Position numbers and translations under genes: made by a program. A stretch of 29,592 nt of DNA, taken from NCBI GenBank assembly GCA_035491935.1, contig DATJJW010000150.1, positions 1 through 29,592 of the forward strand, in the 5' to 3' direction. Of this stretch, positions 8,014 through 15,431 are shown piece after piece. The stretch comes from DATJJW01 sp035491935 (GTDB taxonomy: Bacteria; Pseudomonadota; Alphaproteobacteria; ATCC43930; CGMCC-115725). Position 1 is the first letter of the stretch. Each line of letters begins with the position of its first letter. The notes under the pieces are model-generated. The model made no database searches. It saw nothing but the letters and a program-made list of their open reading frames with translations, and was not told the origin of the DNA.

Positions 8014-9012
8014 ATGCGTCGATATCTTTCCAGCCTAGCCCTCAGCATGGCGATGGCCGGCATGGCCCTGGTCCAGCCGGCCGCCGCCCAATCGGCTGCC
8101 CAGCCGTTCAAGGTCGTGGCCTTCGCCGGCTCGTCCAACCTGCCGATCTGGCTCGGCCAGATCCAAGGCATCTTCGCCAAGCGGGGCCTGAACGTCACCG
8201 TCGACATCACGCCCAACTCCGTCGAGATGGCACGCAACCTCGAGGCCCAGAAATACGAGCTGGCGCTGACCTCGATCGACAACATCGTGGCCTATGACGA
8301 GGGCCAGGGCGAGGCCGGCCTCGGCAAGGTCGATTTCGTCGCGCTGTTCGGCGTCGATGACGGCATGCTGAGCCTGATCGTCGCGAAATCCGTGCCTTCG
8401 ATCCAAGCGATCAAGGGCCAGAAGGTGGCGGTCGATGCCGCGACCACCGGTTTCGCCTTCGTGCTGCGCGCGATGCTGAGCCATGCCGGCGTCACCGACT
8501 ACAGCTTCGTCAAGGTCGGCGGCGGCGCCCAGCGCCTGGCGGCGCTGCTCGACGGCAGCCAGACGATCACCCTGCTCAACACGCCGCTCGACATCGCGGC
8601 CGAGGCCCATGGCTTCAAGTCGCTGGGCCGTGCCAGCGACATCATCGGCCCCTATCAGGGCATCGTCGCAGCGGTGAAGCGCGATCGCGTGGCCCCGGAC
8701 CGGGCCCAACTCGTGGCCTTCGCCCGTGGCTTCCATGAAAGCGTCATGTATCTGATGGACCCGGCCCACCGGGCCCAGGCGATCGGCCTGCTGAAGACCC
8801 GCATGAAGATGTCGGATGCCGATGCGGCCCGGGCCTACGCGGCCCTGGTCGATAAACGCCACGGCATCTTCCGCAGCGGCCGCGTCAGCGTCGCCGGCGT
8901 CAAGACGGTGCTCAAGCTGCGCACGCAATATGCGGAGCCGCACAAGGAACTGCACGCCCCCGCCTATTACATCGACGATTCGATTCGCAAGGTCGCGCTG
9001 GCGAAGAAGTAA
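8014..9012 (+). CDS. ABC-type periplasmic substrate-binding protein, SsuA/TauA/THI5-like
   Basis: A 332-residue periplasmic solute-binding protein. ATG 8014 has AGGGAGG just upstream. A Sec signal peptide is clear (RRYLSSLALSMAMAGMALV, cleavage after PAAA near residue 25). The mature part begins with the NMT1/THI5-like fold: NLPIWLGQIQGIFAKRGLNV, then a segment choosing between lobes (ELALTSIDNIVAYDEGQ). Relatives bind sulfonates, taurine, nitrate, thiamine precursors or aromatic acids, so the substrate is open. No matching ATPase or permease lies beside it. The nearest SsuBC-type genes are about 19 kb away at 27704 and lack a binding protein within the window. Its position after the LacI gene suggests common control with the aromatic genes. 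Confidence 0.88.
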   Translation: MRRYLSSLALSMAMAGMALVQPAAAQSAAQPFKVVAFAGSSNLPIWLGQIQGIFAKRGLNVTVDITPNSVEMARNLEAQKYELALTSIDNIVAYDEGQGEAGLGKVDFVALFGVDDGMLSLIVAKSVPSIQAIKGQKVAVDAATTGFAFVLRAMLSHAGVTDYSFVKVGGGAQRLAALLDGSQTITLLNTPLDIAAEAHGFKSLGRASDIIGPYQGIVAAVKRDRVAPDRAQLVAFARGFHESVMYLMDPAHRAQAIGLLKTRMKMSDADAARAYAALVDKRHGIFRSGRVSVAGVKTVLKLRTQYAEPHKELHAPAYYIDDSIRKVALAKK

Positions 9013-9022
9013 GCGATGCGCC

Positions 9023-9059
9023 GTGGTCCCGGCCAGGATACCTGCCAGACCGGGACCAC
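9023..9059. terminator. Hairpin between convergent genes, probable bidirectional terminator
   Basis: Perfect 10-base arms GTGGTCCCGG (9023-9032) and CCGGGACCAC (9050-9059) enclose a 17-base loop that holds a smaller CAGG/CCTG stem. The element starts 11 bases after the binding-protein stop codon and ends 22 bases from the stop of the convergent small secreted-protein gene. There is no clear T-run on either side, so termination may be weak or Rho-assisted. Confidence 0.5.
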
Positions 9060-9080
9060 CGATGGCTCAGCCGCAAGACC

Positions 9081-9311
9081 TTATTGGCAGGCCGGCGCGT
9101 GGGGGTGGTAGTAGCAGAAGCCGCTCGGCGCGGGGCGTTCGACCACGACCGGGGGCGCCGGACGCTCCACGACGACGGGGCGCGGATGCTCGACGACCAC
9201 GGCACGACGGGCCGGCGGCTCCGGCTCGACGACGCAGGCAGCAGTGCTGACCGCGACGAAGCCCAGCGCCAGGGCGGGACGAGCAAAACGCAGGATAACA
9301 GCCGAATTCAT
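9081..9311 (-). CDS. Small secreted or lipoprotein with VVVE repeats, unknown function
   Basis: A 76-residue exported protein. ATG 9311 is preceded by GGAGGAAG, an excellent ribosome site. The N-terminus is a signal sequence (positively charged start, hydrophobic residues 12-22) ending in S-T-A-A-Cys26. This resembles a lipobox but lacks the usual Leu at -3, so lipidation is uncertain. The mature part is low complexity: three copies of a VVVE-centred unit rich in Pro, Arg and Ala (residues 37-62), then a short Cys/Tyr/His tail (FCYYHPHAPACQ) whose two cysteines could form a disulfide. I do not recognise a family. Small Pro/Val-rich envelope proteins of this sort are common in alphaproteobacteria and mostly uncharacterised. 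Confidence 0.7.
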   Translation of the reverse strand: MNSAVILRFARPALALGFVAVSTAACVVEPEPPARRAVVVEHPRPVVVERPAPPVVVERPAPSGFCYYHPHAPACQ

Positions 9312-9354
9312 CGATCTTCCTCCAAGGAGCGGCATGCCCCGTTTCCCGGGGCAC

Positions 9355-9384
9355 GTTATAAGTATCGACTAACAATACGGCCAA
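9355..9384 (-). promoter_or_regulatory. Candidate sigma-70-type promoter of the small secreted protein
   Basis: On the minus strand TTGGCC (9384-9379) and TATAAC (9360-9355) are separated by 18 bases, a reasonable -35/-10 pair about 45 bases before the ATG at 9311. A short perfect stem (arms 9335-9341 and 9347-9353) lies just downstream, over the expected transcription start, and could affect initiation. The match is by eye only. Confidence 0.3.
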
Positions 9385-9500
9385 ATATTGGTTCCCGCAC
9401 CGGAGCCGCGCGTATTTTGACGCCCTCTTGACTTCAGGAGAGTCGGGATTCTCCTCGATAGTTTGTGTCGAGATTGTGGCATTATTGAATAAAATACGAC

Positions 9501-10694
9501 CTACTCCAGCACAAGTGGCAGGCCGACATAGTTTTCCGCCAGGCTGGCCTGGGCAATTCGCGAGCTGCGGATATAGTCCAGCTCGGCCAGCTGCATCTTG
9601 CGGTCGAAACCGTCCATATTCGGGAAACGGTGCATGAGCGCCGTGAACCACCAGGAAAAACGCTCCGCTTTCCAGACCCGCGAGAGCGCCGTTGCCGAGT
9701 AATTGTCGATGCCGGTACTGGAGCCTTCATGGTAATAGGCGGCGAAGGCGTGGCTGAGGATGGCGACGTCCGAGGCCGCCAGGTTCAGCCCCTTGGCGCC
9801 GGCCGGCGGCACGATATGCGCGGCGTCACCGGCCAGGAACAGTCTGCCGTGGCGCATCGGTTCGCCGACGAAGCTGCGCAAAGGCGCGATGCTCTTCTCG
9901 AAGGAAGGCCCGCGGGTGATGCTCGAGGCCGCCGGCCCCATGCGCAGGCACAGCTCGTCCCAGAAGCGTTCATCCGACCAATCCTCGATCTTCTCCTCGA
10001 CCGCGCATTGGATGTAATAGCGGCTGCGCGTCGACGAGCGCATCGAGGCCAGCGCGAAGCCATGGGCGTGGTTGCAATAGATCAGTTCGTCATTCATCGG
10101 CGGCACATCGGCCAGGATGCCTAGCCAGCCGAAGGGATAGATGCGCTCGAAGGTCTTGTAATGCTCGGCCGGGATGGCATTGCGCGCCACACCATGGAAA
10201 CCGTCGCAGCCGACGACGAAGTCGCAGGCAAGCCGCCTCGTCTCGCCCTGATGGCGGTAGACGACCACGGGATGGTCGCCACCCATAAGGTTGCCGGCCA
10301 CATTCTCCACCCCCAGCACCTGGGCCTCGAACACGACCTCCACACCGCGCTCGGGTGCGGCATCGAACAGGTCCTTCATCACCTCCTGCTGACCATAGAC
10401 AGTGACGGTGCGGCCGCCGGTCAGTTCGGCGAAATCGATGCGGAAGATATGGCCGTCGACGGCGAGGTTGGTGCCGTCATGGATCAGCCCCTCGCGCTTC
10501 AGCCGGGCATCCAGGCCGAGATCCGCCATCAGCTCGACCGCCGTCTGCTCCAGCACGCCCGCACGCACCCGCCCCTCGACATAGTCGCGGGTACGATGCT
10601 CCAGCACGATGCAGTCGATGTCCTGGCGCCGCAGCATATGGCCCAGCAGCATGCCGGCAGGCCCACCGCCGATGATCGCGATCTTGGTGCGCAT
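9501..10694 (-). CDS. pobA: 4-hydroxybenzoate 3-monooxygenase (p-hydroxybenzoate hydroxylase)
   Basis: An FAD enzyme that uses NADPH and O2 to convert 4-hydroxybenzoate to protocatechuate in the cytoplasm. ATG 10694 has GGGAGGAAGAG upstream; 397 residues is the normal length. Visible motifs are the FAD dinucleotide fold GGGPAG (9-14), RVRAGVLEQ (42-50), the DG motif (164-165), and the GD motif in LFLAGDAAHIVPPAGAKGLNLA. Substrate-site residues known from Pseudomonas PobA have counterparts: Tyr206 (ELIYCNH), Ser217, Arg219 and Arg225, prolines 296-297, and Tyr389 (AENYVGLP). It is therefore probably active on 4-hydroxybenzoate. It is divergent from an AraC regulator, the usual pobA/pobR arrangement in many proteobacteria. 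Protocatechuate ring-cleavage genes are not in the window. Confidence 0.95.
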   Translation of the reverse strand: MRTKIAIIGGGPAGMLLGHMLRRQDIDCIVLEHRTRDYVEGRVRAGVLEQTAVELMADLGLDARLKREGLIHDGTNLAVDGHIFRIDFAELTGGRTVTVYGQQEVMKDLFDAAPERGVEVVFEAQVLGVENVAGNLMGGDHPVVVYRHQGETRRLACDFVVGCDGFHGVARNAIPAEHYKTFERIYPFGWLGILADVPPMNDELIYCNHAHGFALASMRSSTRSRYYIQCAVEEKIEDWSDERFWDELCLRMGPAASSITRGPSFEKSIAPLRSFVGEPMRHGRLFLAGDAAHIVPPAGAKGLNLAASDVAILSHAFAAYYHEGSSTGIDNYSATALSRVWKAERFSWWFTALMHRFPNMDGFDRKMQLAELDYIRSSRIAQASLAENYVGLPLVLE

Positions 10695-10734
10695 GATCTC
10701 TTCCTCCCTATGTCGCCCGAGGATGCGCTCGGCC

Positions 10735-10774
10735 TGGACGGAAGGGAATGGACGGCGCTACGATAAACTTGGAC
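10735..10774. promoter_or_regulatory. Direct TGGAC repeats in the pobA/araC divergent promoter
   Basis: TGGACGG occurs at 10735-10741 and 10749-10755, and TGGAC again at 10770-10774, all on the plus strand. The second and third copies are 21 bases apart, two helical turns, which is typical of AraC-family half-sites. A CCGAG/CTCGG dyad (10717-10732) lies beside them towards pobA. These are plausible contacts for the adjacent AraC regulator; binding is inferred. Confidence 0.35.
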
Positions 10775-10781
10775 TTTTCGA

Positions 10782-11714
10782 ATGAGCTATCCGATGACCC
10801 GACCCGGAAAAACGTCGCCAATTCCCAGCTTTTTCCTCTATGGAGAGCCGCCGAGGGAGGTGCATGACCGCTTCTTGCACCTGGAGGATTTGGATGCCCG
10901 TTCACGGCCCGCGGAATGGAGTATCCGCGAGCACGCCCATGGCAATCTCAACCATGTGATCTTCATGATGACCGGTGGCGGCGAGATGCGCGCAGAGGGC
11001 CGGGTCATGCATTTCGAGGCCCCGGCCCTGCTGCCGGTACCGGCGCGGCGCATCCATGGCTTCGCCTGGTATCCGGAAAGCACCGGCAAGGTCTTGACCG
11101 TCTCGGAACCTTACCTTGCCGAGCTGGTCGCCCGCGCCCCGCCCCTGCGCCGGTTGTTCGAAAGCGCCGAGACGATCGTGGTGCCGGGCAACGAGCCGGA
11201 ACACGCGCTGCTGATGGACAGCATCGGTCGGCTGGCGCGCGAGCTGAGCTGGGCCGCCCCCGCGCATGAGGCCGCCGTCGAGGCGCATCTGATGGCTTTC
11301 CTGGTCGAGGCGCTGCGCCTGGCTCATCGTCAGACGGAAAATGCCGGCTACGACCCCGGGCCCCAAGTGCTGCTGGTCGCGCGCTTCCGCGAGGCGTTGG
11401 AGCGCAGCTTCCACGCCCAGCCCGCGATCGAAGACTATGCCGATGAACTTGGCGTCAGCGTCACCCGGCTGCGCGCCGCTTGCCTGCGCGTCGCGGGCCA
11501 GCCACCTGGGCGCATGGCCCAGGACCGGCTGGTGCTGGAGGCCAAACGCCTGCTGCTCTACTCGAACATGACCGTGTCGGAAGCGGCCTACTCCCTAGGA
11601 TTCGACGACCCGGCCTATTTCTCGCGCATGTTTCGCAACCACACCGGCCAAAGCCCGCGGGGCTTCCGTCACGGCCGGACGACGGAGGTCGAGGGCTACG
11701 CCGTCAGGTCCTGA
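10782..11714 (+). CDS. AraC-family transcriptional regulator, PobR-like by context
   Basis: A 310-residue regulator. The N-terminal part is an AraC-type cupin sensor (about 50-95, with HAHGNLNHVIFMMTGGGEM and a later IHGF). The C-terminal hundred residues form the double helix-turn-helix, including YADELGVSVTRLRAACLRV and the signature MTVSEAAYSLGFDDPAYFSRMFRNHTGQSPRGFR. It is read away from pobA across 87 bases, so it most likely activates pobA in response to 4-hydroxybenzoate, as AraC-type PobR proteins do elsewhere. The start is not certain: GGA lies eight bases before ATG 10782, and ATG 10794 is a shorter alternative. Its last 11 bases overlap the convergent FBP-domain gene. Confidence 0.9.
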   Translation: MSYPMTRPGKTSPIPSFFLYGEPPREVHDRFLHLEDLDARSRPAEWSIREHAHGNLNHVIFMMTGGGEMRAEGRVMHFEAPALLPVPARRIHGFAWYPESTGKVLTVSEPYLAELVARAPPLRRLFESAETIVVPGNEPEHALLMDSIGRLARELSWAAPAHEAAVEAHLMAFLVEALRLAHRQTENAGYDPGPQVLLVARFREALERSFHAQPAIEDYADELGVSVTRLRAACLRVAGQPPGRMAQDRLVLEAKRLLLYSNMTVSEAAYSLGFDDPAYFSRMFRNHTGQSPRGFRHGRTTEVEGYAVRS

Positions 11715-12168
11715 AACTCCAATACTGCAGGAGCTGGCCGATGTTCCGGTTCACGCGGTCGATCTTCTGCTGCCGATCCAGCGTTTCGGGCATTTGATCG
11801 GCGCTGTTCTTCCTGAGATTCCGCGCATAGAGGCTGCACGCCAGATCCGCGCAGACCATTCTGGTCCTGGCGCGGCATTTGTCGCGATCCCATTTGGTGA
11901 AGCTTGCCACGCCACCTTGGTCGTGGACCGTGCAGCAGATGTCGCACATGAAGCGACGGAATCCGGCGGTGCGAATGACGTTCCGCTGCAACGTCATGCC
12001 AACCAGCCCATTTTCCGTCTCGCGAACGATGAAGCCCAGATGGCCCGACCGGTGGGTCCAGCCGAGGAAATCGAGTTGCTCCCAATTGGGTGGCGGCGGC
12101 ATCAGCAGCGATTTGCGTTCGGCGGGACGAAAGGCGTCGACGATCTCTTTGTCCGATAAGGGCCGCAT
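11704..12168 (-). CDS. FBP-type treble-clef zinc-finger protein (elongation factor G-binding family)
   Basis: A 154-residue protein that I recognise as an FBP-domain protein, related to the C-terminal zinc finger of FusB/FusC-type EF-G-binding proteins. It has an N-terminal helical region with LDFLGW and then the zinc-finger part. Candidate zinc ligands are Cys75 and Cys78 (FMCDICC) and Cys106 with Cys111 (VCADLACSLY); Cys79 and Cys98 are extra. The closing segment (DRQQKIDRVNRNIGQLL) is a helix also found in relatives. Stand-alone FBP proteins are best known from actinobacteria and their function is mostly untested; binding EF-G at the ribosome is inference from the family. ATG 12168 has AAGG and AGG upstream. 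The gene follows the alpha/beta hydrolase after 73 bases and overlaps the AraC gene tail-to-tail by 11 bases. Confidence 0.78.
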   Translation of the reverse strand: MRPLSDKEIVDAFRPAERKSLLMPPPPNWEQLDFLGWTHRSGHLGFIVRETENGLVGMTLQRNVIRTAGFRRFMCDICCTVHDQGGVASFTKWDRDKCRARTRMVCADLACSLYARNLRKNSADQMPETLDRQQKIDRVNRNIGQLLQYWSFRT

Positions 12169-12241
12169 GACCTGACCTTATGGTGACGGCTGGAGAGGGC
12201 ATGATACGCGCCCATCCCCCCTCCTCGCCACCGTCCTCATC

Positions 12242-13501
12242 TCATTTGGCGAAATCGAAGTAGCCTGCCTCCAGCGCGTGCAGCCAAGTGTACGCGATCT
12301 TCTCGTTGTGGAGCGCGACATAGCCGAAATGGCCGTAGCGTTCGAGCAGCACGACCTTGGTCCAGGGCGTGCGCATCTCGAACTTCTTGCCGATGAACAC
12401 CTCCTGCTTGTGCTCGATCTTCTCGCCCCAATACCAATGATTCTTATCCCGCTCGCCGACCAGCAGCAGCACACCAGTCTTGGCCAGCCAATTGGGGTCG
12501 GGGTCGCGCAGATGGTCGATATATTCCTCGAGCGGCAGGCCGGTGAGCTCGCAATATTGCTTGAGATAGGCGATCGGCGCGCAATGCTGGTTGTCGCACA
12601 GCGCCGTCTTCATCTGGGATTTCCACTTGTCGCCCCAGACCATGTATTCCTCGGCCCCGCCCCAGGGCGCCAGGTCCCGTTCGTCCTCGTAGCCGGCGGC
12701 GCGGAACGAGGGGGCATCGCGCCGGGCGAACAGCTCCAGCGGGTGGACCTGCGGCGGCCGCGCGCCGGTCCAATCGGTCCATTCCAGCGCCCAGCCATCG
12801 GGGCCGCCGCTGGCCCAGCCGACGATGCCGATGATGCGCGACCTGGTGAGGAAGCGATGCAGGTCGATCGACATCGGGCCGCCGGTCGAATGGCCGAAGG
12901 ACAAGAGGTCGTAACCCGCCATGTGCTGGTCGGTCAGCAACCCCGCGCCCTGCAGGATGGTGTTGAAGGTGCAGCGGATGTTGCGCGCCCGGATCTCCTC
13001 GATCGGCAGCTTGCGATCGAGCAGATACCAGGGCTGGCGCTCCGCCACCGATTCGGTCCAGGCACCACCCGGCGGATAATGGCCTGGATATGTGATGGCG
13101 AGGCAGCGGAAGCCCTGTGCCGCCAGCACCGCACCCAGGCCCGGACGCCCATCCGGCGTCTCGAGCAATTCCTTTTCGCTGCCGGCACCGCCATGGAACA
13201 GCACGAAGCCCACCCCAGGCTTGGCTTCGCGTGCCGGTTCATAAAGCGTCCCGTGGATGTCCCAATCATAGCCGTTGCGGGCATAGCGGGCGGTGACGTC
13301 GCGCGTGGTGTAGGGCGTCGTCGCATAGGGCGCCTGGACGTCCAGCCAATGCGCCCAACCGAGTTCTATCAACAGCTTGTCCTGGCCGAAGGCGGTCAGA
13401 AGCTGCTGCTCACCCGTGGATGGCGGACGATGCGCGGCGGTCGGCATGATGGATGGGTCCTTCATCGGCGTTTCATTATCCGTCATCGCGTTGCGGGGCA
13501 T
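12242..13501 (-). CDS. Alpha/beta hydrolase, unknown substrate
   Basis: A 419-residue serine hydrolase. Visible catalytic features are the oxyanion motif HGG (103-105), the nucleophile elbow GHSTG with Ser205 (203-207), a probable acid Asp352 (GERDKNHWYW) and His391 (ERYGHFGYV). There is no signal peptide, so it is cytoplasmic. The cap region is rich in Trp and Tyr, which suits an aromatic or bulky ester substrate, but no function can be assigned. The start is uncertain: ATG 13501 follows AGGC at five bases, and ATG 13486 or 13465 are alternatives in frame. It is divergent from two IclR regulators across a region holding a strong dyad, so it is probably one of their targets. Alternatives include an esterase, a lactonase or a C-C hydrolase. 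Confidence 0.85.
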   Translation of the reverse strand: MPRNAMTDNETPMKDPSIMPTAAHRPPSTGEQQLLTAFGQDKLLIELGWAHWLDVQAPYATTPYTTRDVTARYARNGYDWDIHGTLYEPAREAKPGVGFVLFHGGAGSEKELLETPDGRPGLGAVLAAQGFRCLAITYPGHYPPGGAWTESVAERQPWYLLDRKLPIEEIRARNIRCTFNTILQGAGLLTDQHMAGYDLLSFGHSTGGPMSIDLHRFLTRSRIIGIVGWASGGPDGWALEWTDWTGARPPQVHPLELFARRDAPSFRAAGYEDERDLAPWGGAEEYMVWGDKWKSQMKTALCDNQHCAPIAYLKQYCELTGLPLEEYIDHLRDPDPNWLAKTGVLLLVGERDKNHWYWGEKIEHKQEVFIGKKFEMRTPWTKVVLLERYGHFGYVALHNEKIAYTWLHALEAGYFDFAK

Positions 13502-13545
13502 TTTTGCCTATAACGGGAGCGATGAGGTGGGAGACAACCCAATAA

Positions 13546-13564
13546 AATGAAACATGGTTTCGTT
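13546..13564. promoter_or_regulatory. Probable IclR-family operator dyad
   Basis: The 19 bases AATGAAACATGGTTTCGTT form a dyad centred on 13555: GAAAC and GTTTC arms three bases apart, extended by AA/TT outside a single mismatch. It sits in the 110-base gap between the divergent hydrolase gene and the two IclR genes. GAAA...TTTC dyads of this kind are known operators of IclR-family proteins such as KdgR. It is about 45 bases from the hydrolase start and 48 from the IclR start, well placed to control both. Confidence 0.6.
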
Positions 13565-13611
13565 ATGGTCTTGATTATGGCTGCCCTTCGGGCGCTGTCA
13601 AGCGAGCGCGG

Positions 13612-14436
13612 ATGATGGCCCCCGGCCTGGACCAGCCCGAGATGCGCGAGCCCCAGACCCGCGACCTTGGCGACGACCGCTACAATGTCGAGGCCGTCGA
13701 ACGTTTCGTGCGCATCTGCGCGCTGTTCAGCACTGAACGGCCGGCGCTGTCGTCGCGCGAGATCGCCGAACTTATCGGCATCCCCTTGCGCACCACGATA
13801 AAGCTGCTGGCGACGCTGACGGAACGCGACCTGCTCGCCCGCGACGGTCAGGCCGACTGCTACAGGCTGGGCTTCGGCTGGCTGCGCTTCGGTGCGGCCC
13901 CGCGCATGCCGATCGATATCCGCCGGGCGGCAGCACCGATCATGCGGGCCTTGCGCGACCAGACCAACGAGACGGTCATCCTGGCTGTGCGCATCGGCGA
14001 CATGCGGGTCAATGTCGACTATGTCGAGAGCCGGCACACGTTGCGCCGGGTGACCCATCGTGGCTCCGAAACACCGCTGCACGTCGGCGCCGGTGGCCGC
14101 ACCCTGCTGGCCGGATTGCCCGATGACGAGGTCGCGGCGTATCTGGCCCGCACGAAGCTGGTCAATATCGGCTACAACACGCCGACCGACCCCGAGCGTA
14201 TATGGGCGGATATCCACATCACCCGCGCCCAAGGCTATTTCATCCTGACCAACGAGATCAGCGAGGGCGGCGCCTCGGTCTCCGTGCCGCTCAAGGACTA
14301 TTCCGGCGAGACGCTGGGCACGCTCACCGTCGGCGGCCCGCTGTTCCGTTTCGACGACAAAGCCCGGCAGGAAGCGGTGCCGCTGCTGATGAACGCGGCA
14401 AGCAAATTCCTCTACGACGTCGAGCACGACCGATGA
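13612..14436 (+). CDS. IclR-family transcriptional regulator (first of an overlapping pair)
   Basis: A 274-residue regulator. A winged helix-turn-helix occupies about residues 29-88 (ALSSREIAELIGIPLRTTIKLLATL is the recognition region). The IclR effector domain follows, with a YVESRHTLRRVTHRG segment and the TLLAGLPDDEV region. ATG 13612 or the next codon but one, ATG 13615, may be used; the ribosome site is modest. The stop codon overlaps the start of a second IclR gene (ATGA at 14433-14436), so both proteins are made from one message. The likely target is the divergent hydrolase gene and its own promoter through the dyad at 13546-13564. The ligand is unknown; family members often sense aromatic acids or short organic acids. 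Confidence 0.92.
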   Translation: MMAPGLDQPEMREPQTRDLGDDRYNVEAVERFVRICALFSTERPALSSREIAELIGIPLRTTIKLLATLTERDLLARDGQADCYRLGFGWLRFGAAPRMPIDIRRAAAPIMRALRDQTNETVILAVRIGDMRVNVDYVESRHTLRRVTHRGSETPLHVGAGGRTLLAGLPDDEVAAYLARTKLVNIGYNTPTDPERIWADIHITRAQGYFILTNEISEGGASVSVPLKDYSGETLGTLTVGGPLFRFDDKARQEAVPLLMNAASKFLYDVEHDR

Positions 14437-15188
14437 GCGATGCCCCCGCCACGCCTCAAACGGTCCGCGTCGTCGAACGCGCGATCGACATCCTCCACTG
14501 CTTCCAGGGGCCGCAGGACAGCCTGACCCTGCAGCAGATCGTCGAGCGCTCCGGCCTGCAGAAGGCGACTGCCTTCCGTATCGCGACCACACTGGCCCAT
14601 GCCGGCATCCTTAGCCAATCGGGGCCGGGCGGCGCCTACATGTTGGGCTATCTGACCCTGCGCATGCCGAACCTGATCCGCAGCTCGAATGAACTGCGCA
14701 ACACTGCCTGGGCCAACCTGAAGGAAGTCGGCGCGCTGATCAACGAGACCGTGGTGCTGGTGATCCGCGACGGCGACGACATGATCAATGTCGACAAGGT
14801 CGACAGCCTGCACCTGATCGACGAGATGCCGGTGATGGGCGAACGACGGAAGCTGCATCTGGGTGCGGCCGGCCTCGCCGTGCTGGCCAGCCTCGATGCG
14901 GAGGCGGCCTCAGCCTATTGGCGTGGGCAAGACGCCACCCCGGATGCCGAGTTGGAAGCGATTTCGGCCGATGCGAAGCAGCGCGGCGTCCTGACCCTGC
15001 ACCCATCCGCCGCCCCCGGCCGGATGCGGCCCTATGCCCAGGTCGCCGCCCCATTGATCACATCCGCGGGCCGGATTGTCGGGGCACTCAGCGTCACCAT
15101 TCCGGAGAACCGGCTCTCGGCCAAGCTGCTGGCACGCTGCGAACTGCATCTGAAAGCCAGTGCCGATGCCATCGGCTCCCGCCTCTGA
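14433..15188 (+). CDS. IclR-family transcriptional regulator (second of an overlapping pair)
   Basis: A 251-residue regulator with a winged helix-turn-helix at about 14-72 (LTLQQIVERSGLQKATAFRI) and an IclR effector domain to the C-terminus (VLVIRDGDDMINVDKVDS, later RMRPYAQVAAPLITSAGRIVGALSVTIPE). Its ATG overlaps the stop of the first IclR gene by four bases, implying translational coupling. The two proteins are clearly diverged rather than a recent duplication: the recognition helices differ (IPLRTTIKLLATL against LQKATAFRIATTL). They may form a heteromer or respond to two ligands at neighbouring promoters. Both points are inference. No terminator is obvious directly after the stop. Confidence 0.92.
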   Translation: MSDAPATPQTVRVVERAIDILHCFQGPQDSLTLQQIVERSGLQKATAFRIATTLAHAGILSQSGPGGAYMLGYLTLRMPNLIRSSNELRNTAWANLKEVGALINETVVLVIRDGDDMINVDKVDSLHLIDEMPVMGERRKLHLGAAGLAVLASLDAEAASAYWRGQDATPDAELEAISADAKQRGVLTLHPSAAPGRMRPYAQVAAPLITSAGRIVGALSVTIPENRLSAKLLARCELHLKASADAIGSRL

Positions 15189-15261
15189 GACGGCCATCGC
15201 CTGACAATCGAACTCCGGCTCCGGAAGCATACGAGGCGTATTCGCAGCGGCGATTCCTTCG

Positions 15262-15295
15262 TATCTGAAGAACAGATAACGTATGGCGCAGATAA
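15262..15295. repeat. Clustered CAGATA motifs (inverted and direct)
   Basis: TATCTG (15262-15267) and CAGATA (15273-15278) form a perfect six-base dyad with a five-base spacer. CAGATAA is repeated directly at 15273-15279 and 15289-15295, 16 bases apart. The cluster lies in the 243-base gap between the IclR pair and the small secreted-protein gene and could be a regulator site. No matching regulator is identified. The rest of the gap shows nothing else I can support. Confidence 0.25.
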
Positions 15296-15431
15296 GGAAC
15301 GACATTAAGCTGGATGGTTTGTTCTAATAGATCGCCGGGCACACTTCCCCCCGACGATCACTATGGAACGAGCGGCCATTTCGTGATCTTTGCGATCATC
15401 GTTTTGGCCGTCCATCTTGAAGGAGGATACC

